64,000 nt of DNA from Rhodococcoides fascians NBRC 12155 = LMG 3623 (GCF_001894785.1 NZ_BCWW01000001.1:186001-250000); one strand, 5' to 3'; counted from the stretch's first letter, positions 29,248-38,714 are shown. Notes: a model not told the origin generated them from the sequence alone. Numbers and translations: made by a program.

Positions 29248-32200
29248 CAGGCAATGTGCCGTACGACGGCGACCTGCCCCGGTCACGCATGCCCGCAGCG
29301 CAGGTGTTCCGGCGCACGACGCCCCCACGCCCCGCCCCCTGGGAGCGGCAACCACGACCGGAGATGCGTTCCTATCCGGCACCGCCCCCGCTCGACGGTC
29401 AACCGGCAGCGGACGACTCCGCAACTCAGCTCATCCCACGGTTCCGGGACGAGGACTACCCACCCGCCGCGCCGTCAGGGAACATTCCTCCGCCGCAGAC
29501 ACCACCGGGCGGCAACGAGTCACCACCGCAGCCCGAACCCAGACCTCAGAAATCGTTGCTGGCCGCGTCGGGCTCGATCGCCGTTGCGACCCTCGTCAGC
29601 CGGATCACCGGATTCGCCAAGCAAGTAGCCATGACGGCCACCCTGGGTGCCGGCCTGGCCAGTGCGTTCACCGTCTCGACGATTCTCCCGAACATGATCT
29701 CCGAGCTGGTGCTCGGTGCCGTCCTCGGAGCGATCGTCGTTCCTGTCCTGGTACGCGCAGAACAAGAGGACGCCGACGGCGGACGTGACTTCGTCCGACG
29801 CCTGTTCACCATTGCGGTCGCGCTGCTCGGCACCGTGGCGTTGGCCGCAACCATCGCTGCGCCGCTGCTGGCGCGTCTGATGCTCAACGGTGATCCGAAG
29901 GTCAACGAGGACCTGACCATTGCCTTCACCTATCTGGTGTTGCCTGCGCTGATGTTCTACGGGCTCTCCGGCTTGCTCACCGCGGTGTTGAACACCCGAC
30001 AGAACTTCAAACCCGGTGCGTGGGCACCGGTGTTCAACAACCTCGTGGTACTTGCGGTGTTCGGCATCTACTTCCTGATGCCGGGTGAGATCACCGTCAA
30101 CCCGGTCGACATGACGAACCCGCAGCTGTTGATCATCGGTCTCGGCGTCACCACCGGTGTCATCACGCAGGTGCTGGCGCTGATCCCTGCGCTCCGCCGC
30201 GAGAAGATCGACCTGCGCCCACTCTGGGGATTCGACGCGCGCCTGAAGAAGTTCGGCGCGATGGCGGCCGCAATCGTGCTCTACGTCGTCATCAGTCAGA
30301 TCGGTCTGATCGTCGCCACCAACATCTCGTCGGGAGCCGACGACGCGAGCCCCACGATCTATTCCCAGGCCTGGATCGTGCTGCAGTTGCCCTACGGCAT
30401 CCTCGGCGTCACGGTTCTGACGGCGATCATGCCCCGACTCAGTCGTAATGCCGCCAACGGTGACACGCCCTCGGTCGTCGACGATCTCTCCGTCGCCACT
30501 CGGCTGACGATGGTCGCGATGGTCCCGATCGTCGTGTTCCTGACGTTCGCGGGGCCGTGGGTGGGCGAGGCGCTGTACGGGTTCGGCAAGTTTGCGCCCG
30601 ACGCCAACCGGCTGGGTGAGGCCGTGAGCTGGTCGGCGTTCTCCCTTATCCCGTACGCGCTGGTCCTGATCCACCTGCGCGTGTTCTACGCCCGCGAGCA
30701 GGCCTGGACGCCCACCTGGATCGTCCTCGGCATCACCGCCGTCAAGATCGGCCTGTCGTTGCTCGCCCCGATCGTCGCAACCGATCCGGAACAAGTGGTG
30801 CTGCTCCTCGGCACCGCGACCGGCCTCGGCTACACGGCCGGTGCCGTCATCGGCGGATACCTGCTGCACAAGAGCCTCGGCAACCTGCGGATGGCCAACG
30901 TCGGGAAGACTGTCTGGCTGGTTCTCATCGCCTCGCTGGCCGGCGGCGCAGCCATGCTCGCCATCGACCGGATCGTCGGATTCGACGCCATGGCGAACGG
31001 CTGGATCGGCAACTTCGTGCGCGTCGCGATGGACGCCGTCATCATGCTCGGCATCACGTTCTCCATCCTGTGGTTCGGCAAGATTCCCGAAGTACTGGCC
31101 GTCACCGTCGCGTTGAGCCGGCTCGTCCGCCGGGTCCTCGGACGGTCGGCCCCGCCCGAGCCTGCGACGTCCGGTTCGGTGCCGGATCCGGCTGCCGCGG
31201 AAACCAGCGTGATTCCTGTTATTCGAACCGAGCCCACATGGGACACTGCGCGGGATCGACTCCCGTACCCTGGTCAACGGCACCCGGGGGCAAACGCCCC
31301 TGCAGGTCGACCGCTTGTAGAACAACACGGGGCATATTCGCCTGAAGGAGTAACAGTGACCGACGACGATGTTGCTGGGGGGCCGGCACAGTCTCCAGCA
31401 AACGAAGCCGACCGAACGAGCGGCGGAGTCGAAGTCGACACCCAGGACCGCACCGAGCCCGTGAAGGCCCAGTCTGCTGCGTCGTCGAAAACACCCGAGT
31501 CGAAAACACCCGAGTCGAAGACAGCGGACCCGAAAGCACCTGGTTCTTCGGAGAAGCCGAGCACACCCAGCACGCCTGAGTCGGCGGCAGCATCGAGCGC
31601 CGAGGCCACCGAGAAGAAGGAAACCAAGGCGTCCGCTCCCAAGGATCAGACGATCGCTATCTCCAAGGCCGCGCTGGCGGCCAAGCCGTCGGACAAGACC
31701 GTCTCCATCTCGAAGGCGAAGCTGCCGGTCGACGACGCGAGCAAGGCCGAGCCGAAGACCGACAGCACACCGGTGGAGGCGACGAAGAAGTCAGCTGCAG
31801 TCGACACACCAGTAGCACCGAAGCCGACGACGGACAAAGCTGCCGAAAAACCAGCCGAGGACCAGGCCACCGCGGACGCCCCCGGGCGCACCCTTCGCGG
31901 ACCGACGCTGATTCCCGGCGCTTCGGTGGCCGGCGGACGCTACCGCCTGTTGGCACCGCACGGTGGAGCTCGCGGGCTCAAGTTCTGGCAGGCCCACGAC
32001 GTCAAGCTCGACCGCGAGGTCGCGTTGACGTTCGTCGATGCCGATCAGCAGTCCACGGCATCACCCAACGACCGCACTCAGGGCCCGCAGGCAATCCTGT
32101 CCCGGACGCTGCGCCTCGGCCGGATCAACTCTCCCGGTCTCGCCCGGGTGCTCGACGTGGTGCGCGGTAGCTCCGGCGGCATCGTCGTCGCCGAGTGGAC

Positions 32201-33434
32201 TCCCGGTCGCTCGCTGCGCGAGATGGCCGATACGGTTCCGGCCCCCACCGGTGCCGCCCGTGCGATCAAGGTCCTGGCCGCCGCGGCCGAGGCTGCGCAC
32301 CGAAGCGGCGGCGCACTGTCGATCGACCACCCCGATCGCGTACGCATCAGTACCAGCGGCAACGCCGTCCTGGCGTTTCCCGCGACTCTGGCGGACGCCG
32401 ACTCCAGTTCGGACGTCCGTGGTCTCGGTGCCATGCTCTACGCCCTGATCACTGCACGCTGGCCGTTGTCGGACACCACCGGAGAAGCCGTCGTTCCCGG
32501 TGACGCGGCATCCCTGCGCAGCGTCGGCGGCATGCGTCCGGCCGATCGGGACGACAAGGGTGCGCCGCGCGAGCCTCGCGAAATTCGCCCCGACGTTCCG
32601 TTCGAGATCTCTGCCGTCGCGGTACGAGCGCTCGAGCAGAACAGTGGCATTCGCACCGCCGCGACGGTGCAGCACGTTCTCGATCAGGCCGCGGTGGTCA
32701 ACGACAAGACCGACCTGATGCCGGCACTGCGACTGGGCCAGCGTGCCCCGGGAGCCAGCGGTCACTCGCTCGCGGACCCGGAAGAGCTGGCCGCAGAGAA
32801 GGCGAAGTCGACGCGAACCAACATCGCCATCGCCGTTCTCGGCGCTCTGACGGTGCTGATTCTGGCGTTCGCCGGCTATTGGTTGTTCACCTCCATCGCG
32901 GGCGACAACACCGATGCGCCGCTGGACAGCCAGGAGTTCGGACTGACGACCCCGGCTGCCGCACCGCCGGCCGGCGACACCGCTGCGCCCCCGGCGCCGA
33001 CGGGAGGGCCCGTCGCGATGAGCGATGTCAGCGTCTTCTCCCCACAGGGGTCTGCAGACAACCCGGGCACGGCATCGAACGTGATCGACAACAACCCCAG
33101 CACGGCCTGGACCACCGACTCCTACTTCCAGCAGTTCCCGGCACTGAAGAACGGTGTCGGATTGCTCGTCACCATCCCGTCGTCGACGTTGAAGAACGCG
33201 TGGATCGAATCGACGTCGCCGGGAACGGTCGTCGAGATCAGGTCCGCTCCCAACGATTCACCGAGCCTCGGCGACACCACGGTGCTCGGTGAAGCCACTC
33301 TGCAGAACGGCCGCACCGACATCGCGCTCGACGGCACCGAACCCACCGGCAACGTCCTGGTGTGGATCACCTCCCTCGGAGAGCAGGGTGGCCGCATCGC
33401 TACCTCGATCTCCGGGATCGGTTTCGACACGTAA
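29244..33434 (+). CDS. murJ: Lipid II flippase MurJ fused to pseudokinase and extracellular domain
   Basis: A 1396-residue protein, longer than mycobacterial MviN (about 1184). Residues 1-100 are a Pro-rich cytoplasmic stretch and about 101-630 the multi-pass MurJ/MviN core that flips lipid II. About 640-885 is a disordered Ser/Thr/Lys/Pro linker with TPESK repeats, and about 891-1150 a kinase-like domain (GGRYRLLAPHGGARGLKFWQAH). It lacks HRD and DFG motifs, so it is a pseudokinase. A single helix lies near 1190-1219, followed by an extracellular galactose-binding-like domain to the end (NVIDNNPSTAWTTDSY). In mycobacteria the pseudokinase is phosphorylated by PknB and recruits FhaA. ATG at 29244 overlaps the previous stop. 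Confidence 0.95.
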   Translation: MTGNVPYDGDLPRSRMPAAQVFRRTTPPRPAPWERQPRPEMRSYPAPPPLDGQPAADDSATQLIPRFRDEDYPPAAPSGNIPPPQTPPGGNESPPQPEPRPQKSLLAASGSIAVATLVSRITGFAKQVAMTATLGAGLASAFTVSTILPNMISELVLGAVLGAIVVPVLVRAEQEDADGGRDFVRRLFTIAVALLGTVALAATIAAPLLARLMLNGDPKVNEDLTIAFTYLVLPALMFYGLSGLLTAVLNTRQNFKPGAWAPVFNNLVVLAVFGIYFLMPGEITVNPVDMTNPQLLIIGLGVTTGVITQVLALIPALRREKIDLRPLWGFDARLKKFGAMAAAIVLYVVISQIGLIVATNISSGADDASPTIYSQAWIVLQLPYGILGVTVLTAIMPRLSRNAANGDTPSVVDDLSVATRLTMVAMVPIVVFLTFAGPWVGEALYGFGKFAPDANRLGEAVSWSAFSLIPYALVLIHLRVFYAREQAWTPTWIVLGITAVKIGLSLLAPIVATDPEQVVLLLGTATGLGYTAGAVIGGYLLHKSLGNLRMANVGKTVWLVLIASLAGGAAMLAIDRIVGFDAMANGWIGNFVRVAMDAVIMLGITFSILWFGKIPEVLAVTVALSRLVRRVLGRSAPPEPATSGSVPDPAAAETSVIPVIRTEPTWDTARDRLPYPGQRHPGANAPAGRPLVEQHGAYSPEGVTVTDDDVAGGPAQSPANEADRTSGGVEVDTQDRTEPVKAQSAASSKTPESKTPESKTADPKAPGSSEKPSTPSTPESAAASSAEATEKKETKASAPKDQTIAISKAALAAKPSDKTVSISKAKLPVDDASKAEPKTDSTPVEATKKSAAVDTPVAPKPTTDKAAEKPAEDQATADAPGRTLRGPTLIPGASVAGGRYRLLAPHGGARGLKFWQAHDVKLDREVALTFVDADQQSTASPNDRTQGPQAILSRTLRLGRINSPGLARVLDVVRGSSGGIVVAEWTPGRSLREMADTVPAPTGAARAIKVLAAAAEAAHRSGGALSIDHPDRVRISTSGNAVLAFPATLADADSSSDVRGLGAMLYALITARWPLSDTTGEAVVPGDAASLRSVGGMRPADRDDKGAPREPREIRPDVPFEISAVAVRALEQNSGIRTAATVQHVLDQAAVVNDKTDLMPALRLGQRAPGASGHSLADPEELAAEKAKSTRTNIAIAVLGALTVLILAFAGYWLFTSIAGDNTDAPLDSQEFGLTTPAAAPPAGDTAAPPAPTGGPVAMSDVSVFSPQGSADNPGTASNVIDNNPSTAWTTDSYFQQFPALKNGVGLLVTIPSSTLKNAWIESTSPGTVVEIRSAPNDSPSLGDTTVLGEATLQNGRTDIALDGTEPTGNVLVWITSLGEQGGRIATSISGIGFDT

Positions 33435-33492
33435 AACCGGCGATACAGAGGCAAATCGCGTTCGTTTCGTACTTCGCGGTATCGATGGCCTA

Positions 33493-33525
33493 GGCTCCCC
33501 CCAATGCGTTAACACGGGGGGAGCC
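33493..33525 (+). promoter_or_regulatory. Stem-loop enclosing the sigM Shine-Dalgarno
   Basis: A perfect 10-bp stem (GGCTCCCCCC at 33493-33502, GGGGGGAGCC at 33516-33525) is followed by GTTTTCGT and the sigM ATG. Its 3' arm contains the only SD-like run, so it can either end murJ transcription or block sigM translation. TAGGCT overlaps the 5' arm and could be a -10 box giving a transcript without that arm. Confidence 0.65.
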
Positions 33526-33533
33526 GTTTTCGT

Positions 33534-34115
33534 ATGACCGAACGTATCGATTCGGCGCTGGGGGAGCGCACGGATGCGGAATTGTTGGCTGCTCATGCAG
33601 CCGGTGAGCCCACCGCATTCGCCACGTTGATCCATCGCCATCAGGAACACCTGTGGCTCACGGCACGCCGCACGAGCTACACACCCGAGGACGCATCCGA
33701 CGCGTTGCAGGAGGCGTTGCTCTCCGCGCATCGAACGGCCGGGTCGTTTCGCGCGGACGCTGCAGTCCGCAGTTGGTTGCACAAGATCGTCGTCAACGCG
33801 TGCCTCGATCGCATTCGCCGAAACAAGGCACGTCCGTCGGTTCCGTTGAGCGAGAACGAGAGTCACGAACCGGTGTCGCCTCGGGACCGAATCTCCGAAT
33901 CCGAGACGAGCATCCTCGTCCGACAGGCCCTGATGACGCTGCCGCCCGACCAGCGAGCGGCGGTGGTCGTCGTGGACATGGAGGGCTACTCGGTGGCCGA
34001 CGCCGCAGCGTTGCTGGGGGTTCCCACCGGTACCGTGAAGAGTCGATGCGCTCGCGGCAGACTCAAGTTGTCGACGCAGCTCGCATACCTCAAGGACGCA
34101 GGGAACCGAATCTAG
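33534..34115 (+). CDS. sigM: ECF sigma factor SigM
   Basis: A 193-residue ECF sigma factor. Region 2 (about residues 30-95) includes DASDALQEALLSAHRTAGSFR and region 4 (about 125-180) includes LPPDQRAAVVVVDMEGYSVADAAALLGVPTGTVKSRCARGR. It is the SigM of Mycobacteriales by sequence and by position between murJ and trxB. It directs RNA polymerase to envelope and secretion-related genes in mycobacteria. ATG at 33534 follows the SD inside a stem-loop. The downstream gene encodes its probable anti-sigma factor. Confidence 0.94.
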   Translation: MTERIDSALGERTDAELLAAHAAGEPTAFATLIHRHQEHLWLTARRTSYTPEDASDALQEALLSAHRTAGSFRADAAVRSWLHKIVVNACLDRIRRNKARPSVPLSENESHEPVSPRDRISESETSILVRQALMTLPPDQRAAVVVVDMEGYSVADAAALLGVPTGTVKSRCARGRLKLSTQLAYLKDAGNRI

Positions 34116-34174
34116 ACCCCTCGCGTCTAAACCGTGTGAGAGGGAAAGAAGACTCGGCGAAGGGAGGCAGGAAC

Positions 34175-34933
34175 GTGTCGTCGAACACCGACGCTCTACC
34201 CGGTGCCCCGTTCTCACCCGAGTTGCTGGCCGATCTGCATGCAGATGCGCTACCCGAGGATGTCAGCAGTCGGCTGTGGCCGTTGGTGCGTGCCGACGCC
34301 GAGGCGATGCGAATACTGGCGACACTGGACACCGTCACCGCTCGGCTGCACGAATTGGGCGAGGATCCGAAGGGCACGATGCCCGTTCCCGCCGACGTCG
34401 CCCGGCAGATCGATCGCACCCTCGAGACCCTGGCCGACACAGAGTCGGCGGACCGTACCGCCGATGTCCTTCCGCTTCGCAGACCTCCACGTAGCGCGCG
34501 TACACACCGGCACATGATCGTCGGAATCGCCGCTGCTGCAGCACTTCTCGCGGGTGGTTCGGTCACCTTCGCCGCCGTCCTGCACAGCCCGGGCACGTCG
34601 GATCCCGTCGTAGCCGAGCCGGGGACCACGCCACCCGACTCGTCCCTCGTTCTCGATTCCACCGATCTCGACTCGAACGTCGCGTTCACCGTCATCGGTA
34701 AACGAGACTCCGGCAGCCTGTCGGATCCGGCAGACCTGGCCGCGTGTCTCGACGCCAACGGCGTGGACCCCGCCGCCGCCGTTCTCGGATCCAGTCAGGT
34801 TCGAATCGACGGCCGACAGGGAACTCTCCTCGTCCTCGCCGGGGCCGGGCCGGCGCAGTTCATAGCTCTGGCAGTGGGCAACGATTGCCGCGGCGGTAAT
34901 CCCGATGTCCTCACGCGTCGCGATATCGGCTGA
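34175..34933 (+). CDS. Probable anti-SigM membrane protein (Rv3912-type)
   Basis: A 252-residue protein with a cytoplasmic N-terminal part (residues 1-105), one membrane helix (about 113-135: MIVGIAAAAALLAGGSVTFAAVL) and an extracytoplasmic C-terminal domain. It is encoded just after sigM. Rv3912 at the same place in M. tuberculosis binds SigM as anti-sigma factor. The N-terminal region has no clear zinc-binding HxxxCxxC motif. GTG at 34175 has a clear SD (GAAGGGAGG). Function is inferred mainly from position and topology. Confidence 0.82.
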   Translation: MSSNTDALPGAPFSPELLADLHADALPEDVSSRLWPLVRADAEAMRILATLDTVTARLHELGEDPKGTMPVPADVARQIDRTLETLADTESADRTADVLPLRRPPRSARTHRHMIVGIAAAAALLAGGSVTFAAVLHSPGTSDPVVAEPGTTPPDSSLVLDSTDLDSNVAFTVIGKRDSGSLSDPADLAACLDANGVDPAAAVLGSSQVRIDGRQGTLLVLAGAGPAQFIALAVGNDCRGGNPDVLTRRDIG

Positions 34934-34948
34934 CACATCTCTCACCGG

Positions 34949-34974
34949 GGAACAACTGCCTCTAGGGTGGTGTT
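34949..34974 (+). promoter_or_regulatory. SigH/SigR-type disulfide-stress promoter of trxB
   Basis: GGAAC at 34949-34953, 18 bp, then GTT at 34972-34974. This is the spacing and sequence of SigR (Streptomyces) and SigH (mycobacteria) promoters, which drive trxB-trxA in those genera. The expected transcription start falls at or next to the ATG at 34981. Confidence 0.72.
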
Positions 34975-35058
34975 GACCAGATGTACGTCGATAGGCAGTG
35001 CTCAGTGCACTTTCGCGTCGACGCCAAGAACACGCCGCACAAGATCGGAAGGTCTGCA

Positions 35059-36048
35059 TTGAGTACCCCCAAGGTTCACGATCTCATCATCGTCGGCTCG
35101 GGACCGGCCGGATACACCGCCGGTGTCTACGCGGCCCGCGCTGAGCTGGAGCCCATCCTGTTCGAGGGAACCCAGTTCGGCGGTGCCTTGATGACGACGA
35201 CCGAGGTCGAGAACTTCCCCGGTTTCCGAGAGGGCATCATGGGCCCCGATCTGATGGAGCAGATGCGCGAGCAGGCGCAACGTTTCGGTGCCGACATCCG
35301 CACCGAGGACGTCGAGGAGCTCGAGTTGACCGGGCCGATCAAGACCGTCTCGGCGGGCGGCGAGACCTACCGTGCTCGCGCGATCATTCTCGCGATGGGC
35401 GCAGCCGCTCGCTACCTCTCCATTCCCGGTGAGGAGAAGCTCCTCGGACGCGGCGTCAGCGCATGCGCCACCTGCGACGGGTTCTTCTTCCGCGACCAGG
35501 ACATCGCCGTCATCGGCGGCGGCGACTCGGCAATGGAAGAGGCAACCTTCCTCACGCGCTTCGCCCGCAGCGTGACGATCGTGCACCGCCGCAGCGAGTT
35601 CCGCGCGTCGCGCATCATGCTCGAGCGCGCCAAGAAGAACGAGAAGATTCGTTTCCTCACCGACACCAAGGTTCTCGAAGTCCTCGGCGACACCAGCGTC
35701 ACCGGGCTGGCACTGGAACATGCAGTCACCGGCGAGAAGACGACTCTGGACGTCACCGGGATGTTCGTGGCGATCGGCCACGATCCTCGCAACGAGCTGG
35801 TCAAGGGCCAGGTCGAACTCGACGATGCCGGCTACGTCAAGGTCGCATCGCCCACGTCGGCCACCTCGGTCGAAGGCGTGTTCGCTGCAGGCGACCTCGT
35901 CGATCACGTCTACCAGCAGGCCATCACCGCTGCGGGTACCGGCTGCACCGCATCCATCGACGCCGAGCGTTGGCTGGCCGAGCAGGGCGACATCACCACC
36001 AACACACTCGAGCACGCCGATCAGCCGGTCGACGCCGTCAACGCCTGA
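35059..36048 (+). CDS. trxB: Thioredoxin reductase
   Basis: A 329-residue FAD/NADPH flavoprotein that reduces thioredoxin. It shows the FAD motif [13 protein letters not shown] at about residues 10-22, redox site [10 protein letters not shown] near 135-144, NADPH motif [13 protein letters not shown] and the C-terminal FAD segment [11 protein letters not shown] took TTG at 35059 ([10 protein letters not shown]) because GGAAGG lies seven bases upstream and it gives the family length. The frame is also open from ATG 34981, which would add 26 residues and coincides with the predicted start of the stress promoter transcript. It is followed by trxA. Confidence 0.95.
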   Translation: MSTPKVHDLIIVGSGPAGYTAGVYAARAELEPILFEGTQFGGALMTTTEVENFPGFREGIMGPDLMEQMREQAQRFGADIRTEDVEELELTGPIKTVSAGGETYRARAIILAMGAAARYLSIPGEEKLLGRGVSACATCDGFFFRDQDIAVIGGGDSAMEEATFLTRFARSVTIVHRRSEFRASRIMLERAKKNEKIRFLTDTKVLEVLGDTSVTGLALEHAVTGEKTTLDVTGMFVAIGHDPRNELVKGQVELDDAGYVKVASPTSATSVEGVFAAGDLVDHVYQQAITAAGTGCTASIDAERWLAEQGDITTNTLEHADQPVDAVNA

Positions 36049-36095
36049 CCGGTAGCCCCACCACCTGTTTGCAGACCCACACCGAGGAGATACAC

Positions 36096-36428
36096 ATGTC
36101 CGACGACAAGAGCACAGTCACCATCACCGACGCGTCGTTCGTCGACGACGTTCTGACCAGCGAGAAGCCCGTTCTGGTCGACTTCTGGGCCACCTGGTGC
36201 GGCCCGTGCAAGATGGTTGCTCCCGTTCTCGAAGAGATCGCCGCCGAGCACAAGGACAAGCTGACCATCGCCAAGCTCGACATCGACGCCAACCCGCAGG
36301 CGGCTCGGGACTTCAAGGTCATGTCCATCCCGACGCTGATCCTGTTCCAGGGTGGCAAGCCGGTCAAGCAGATCGTCGGCGCAAAGGGCAAGGCCGCGCT
36401 GCTCAAGGACCTCGAAGGCGTTATCTGA
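36096..36428 (+). CDS. trxA: Thioredoxin
   Basis: A 110-residue thioredoxin with the redox site WCGPC near residues 33-37, the cis-Pro loop SIPTL near 77 and the usual ending FQGGKPVKQIVGAKGKAALLKDL. It receives electrons from TrxB and reduces protein disulfides in the cytoplasm. ATG at 36096 has the SD GAGGAGA. It lies 47 bp after trxB, within the same operon and probably under the same stress promoter. Confidence 0.96.
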   Translation: MSDDKSTVTITDASFVDDVLTSEKPVLVDFWATWCGPCKMVAPVLEEIAAEHKDKLTIAKLDIDANPQAARDFKVMSIPTLILFQGGKPVKQIVGAKGKAALLKDLEGVI

Positions 36429-36483
36429 CTCACCCACGCTTGGTGTGGATTGCCGCAGAAGCCTGTCTTTCTGCGACAATCAT

Positions 36484-36515
36484 CTGATGTGCCGATGCTT
36501 GCGTCGGCACATCAG
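36484..36515 (+). terminator. Hairpins between trxA and cwlM
   Basis: A perfect 12-bp stem (CTGATGTGCCGA / TCGGCACATCAG, 8-nt loop) follows a smaller CGCAGAA/TTCTGCG stem at 36454-36475. There is no T-run after the main stem. It probably ends or attenuates trxB-trxA transcription before cwlM. Confidence 0.55.
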
Positions 36516-36566
36516 CGCATCGAAGTGCGTGTTGACCGTCAGGACGATCGAGAGGGTTTTTCCAGG

Positions 36567-37760
36567 ATGCAGGAGCTCAGTCACGGCGATTCCGGACCCG
36601 CCGTCGCCGAGGTCCGCGGCACTCTCTCGGCACTCGGTTTCCTCCACGAGGCCGTGGTTCCGCCCGGCCCGATGGACGACGGCCACTGGACGGCCCCAGG
36701 ATCGGTGTTCGACCGGGCCCTCGACGGTGCCGTGCGCGCGTTCCAGCAGCATCGCGGCTTACTGGTCGACGGTGTCGTCGGACCGGCCACGTACCGTGCC
36801 CTCAAAGAAGCGTCTTACCACCTCGGTGCCCGCACGCTGATCTACCAGCTGTCCGCTCCGCTGTACGGCGACGATGTCGCTACCCTGCAGACACGCCTGC
36901 AGGACCTCGGTTTCTACAACGAGCGCGTCGACGGCTTCTTCGGTCCGAAGACGCACGAGGGCCTGTCGTCTTTTCAACGCGAGATCGGTCTGGCACCCGA
37001 CGGTATCTGTGGTCCGGCGACACTGCGTTCGCTCGACCTCCTCGGAACCCGCGTCACCGGTGGATCGCCCCACGCGATGAGCGAAGAAGAACTCGTACGC
37101 AAATCCGGCCCACAGTTGACGGGTAAGCGAATCGTCATCGATCCCGATCTCGGTGGTGCCGACACCGGCCGCATCGTCGACGGCACATTCGGACGCGTCT
37201 CCGAATCGGAAATTCTGTGGGATCTGGCCAGTCGTCTGGAAGGCCGAATGGCGGCGACCGGAATGGAAACGTTCCTCTCTCGTGCACGGGGCACCAACCC
37301 GTCGGTGGCCGACCGTGCGGAGACCGCCAACGCCTGGGGCGCAGATCTGATGATCTCGCTGCGCTGCGCGTCGAGCACCAGTCCTGTGGCCAACGGAGTG
37401 GCCAGCTTCCACTTCGGTAACTCGCACGGATCCACCTCGATGATCGGCCAGGTCCTCACCAGCTACGTGCAACGCGAAATCGTTGCTCGCACACCACTTC
37501 TCGATTGCCGCAGTCACGGCCGCACATGGGATCTGTTGCGGCTCACCAACATGCCGACCATCCAGATAGACCTCGGCTACCTCACCAACGAATCCGACGT
37601 CGAAGTACTGAGCGATCCGCGATTCCGCGACATCATTGCCGAAGCAATCCTGATCGCCGTCAAGCGGTTGTACCTCCTGGGTCAGGACGACCAACCGACC
37701 GGCACGTTCACGTTCGCTGAACTACTGGCCGAGGAACTCGCCGCCGCCGACCGCCCCTGA
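36567..37760 (+). CDS. cwlM: CwlM, catalytically degenerate amidase-like regulator
   Basis: A 397-residue protein with two peptidoglycan-binding domains (about residues 5-75 and 80-155) and an amidase_3-like domain (about 190-375). The first zinc ligand of real amidases, His in DPGHGG, is replaced: the sequence reads VIDPDLGGADTG. This matches mycobacterial CwlM, an essential non-enzymatic regulator that, when phosphorylated, stimulates MurA. It has no signal peptide, so it is cytoplasmic. ATG at 36567 begins MQELSHGDSGPAVAEVRG; GTG at 36528 is possible. Long blocks such as AVRAFQQHRGLLVDGVVGPATYRALKEASYHLGARTL are nearly as in M. tuberculosis. Confidence 0.92.
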   Translation: MQELSHGDSGPAVAEVRGTLSALGFLHEAVVPPGPMDDGHWTAPGSVFDRALDGAVRAFQQHRGLLVDGVVGPATYRALKEASYHLGARTLIYQLSAPLYGDDVATLQTRLQDLGFYNERVDGFFGPKTHEGLSSFQREIGLAPDGICGPATLRSLDLLGTRVTGGSPHAMSEEELVRKSGPQLTGKRIVIDPDLGGADTGRIVDGTFGRVSESEILWDLASRLEGRMAATGMETFLSRARGTNPSVADRAETANAWGADLMISLRCASSTSPVANGVASFHFGNSHGSTSMIGQVLTSYVQREIVARTPLLDCRSHGRTWDLLRLTNMPTIQIDLGYLTNESDVEVLSDPRFRDIIAEAILIAVKRLYLLGQDDQPTGTFTFAELLAEELAAADRP

Positions 37761-37798
37761 TCGACGGCGCCCCCGCGCCACCGGTCGGAGCCCGTCGT

Positions 37799-38479
37799 TC
37801 AGCGAGCTCCGACCGTCGACTTCTGTTCGATGTCGACCACCGAGATACTCGCCGCCACCAGCAATTGCTCGAGCGCCGATTCGACATCCTGCTTCCACCC
37901 GTGATCGCGATCCAATTCGAGGCGGAGTCTCGGGAACCTGTGATGCGGCGCCACCACCTCGAAGCCGACCTTCTGCAGAAAGTCGGCGTCGATCATGCAT
38001 GTCGCAGCCGAGCACGTCGCGTGTGCCGTCGCATTGGGAATTGCCGGCGACGCGTCGTCCGCATTGTGGCGAATGCCGAAGGCCTCCAAAGCACGAACAC
38101 CACGATTGACGAGATCGCCGACCACGGCCTGAATCAGGGTTGCCGAATGCAGATCCGCATCGGCCGGGGAATCGATACGAAGCTGGGTCAGTAGGACCGC
38201 GTCGGGACTGACGGGCGAAGTAGGGAAGGTCGACGCCCGAGGAACTGCGCGGGGCGGGCAGTACAGCGCACACCCGATCGTGTTGCCGTCCACGGACAAC
38301 AGCTGTCCGCACGATCCCCACTCGAGCATGATCGTCGACAACCACACCTCATTTTCGAATTCGAGGTCCACCGCCGCGCCGTCGGACGTGGGATCGAGGA
38401 CCCAGAAGCTACACCGCCGAGAATGTGCCGGCAGATGTTCGAACGAGCCGAGGGTCACTCCGGTCACCATCGCCGACAC
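37799..38479 (-). CDS. GNAT-like protein of the parB-cwlM interval (Rv3916c-type)
   Basis: A 226-residue protein with GNAT-like layout: VLLTQLRIDSPADADLHSATLIQAVVGDLVNRGVRALEAFGIR is the acetyl-CoA-site region (about residues 93-135). It is conserved at this place in Mycobacteriales. CSAATCMIDADFLQKVGFEVVAPHHRFPRLRLEL is a conserved C-terminal block. The acetyl-CoA Q/RxxGxG/A loop is not well formed, so enzymatic activity is uncertain. I took GTG at 38479 because GAGG is spaced correctly before it; the ATG at 38470 would be too far. It converges on cwlM and lies downstream of parB. Confidence 0.8.
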   Translation of the reverse strand: MSAMVTGVTLGSFEHLPAHSRRCSFWVLDPTSDGAAVDLEFENEVWLSTIMLEWGSCGQLLSVDGNTIGCALYCPPRAVPRASTFPTSPVSPDAVLLTQLRIDSPADADLHSATLIQAVVGDLVNRGVRALEAFGIRHNADDASPAIPNATAHATCSAATCMIDADFLQKVGFEVVAPHHRFPRLRLELDRDHGWKQDVESALEQLLVAASISVVDIEQKSTVGAR

Positions 38480-38664
38480 CGCGTACCTCAGCCTCCGTGC
38501 AGTCGTTCCACCGCTCGATTCTCGGTGGGGAGCCGATTCTCTCCTCGACCAGGATAGGCGACGGGGTCGCGCTACCTGGTGATCGGGGAAGATCCTCGAA
38601 ACCTAGTGCATCACAATAGTTTTCGATCCAACTTGCCGTTTTCGGGATCAATCGTCGTCGATAT

Positions 38665-38679
38665 ACGTCACAGTGACGT
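38665..38679. promoter_or_regulatory. ACGTCACAGTGACGT palindrome
   Basis: A 15-bp palindrome (central A) between the parB stop and the GNAT gene start. The 13-bp core recurs at 44031. It is probably a binding site of an unknown DNA-binding protein. Confidence 0.45.
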
Positions 38680-38714
38680 TACGCCCTGGTATGACTGGTC
38701 CTGAAAAAACGCGG

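Noticed and set aside
29520-31328. A 602-codon minus-strand frame opposite murJ
   Set aside because: Composition (Asp/Gly/His/Arg/Gln) is that of a complementary-strand shadow; murJ is certain.
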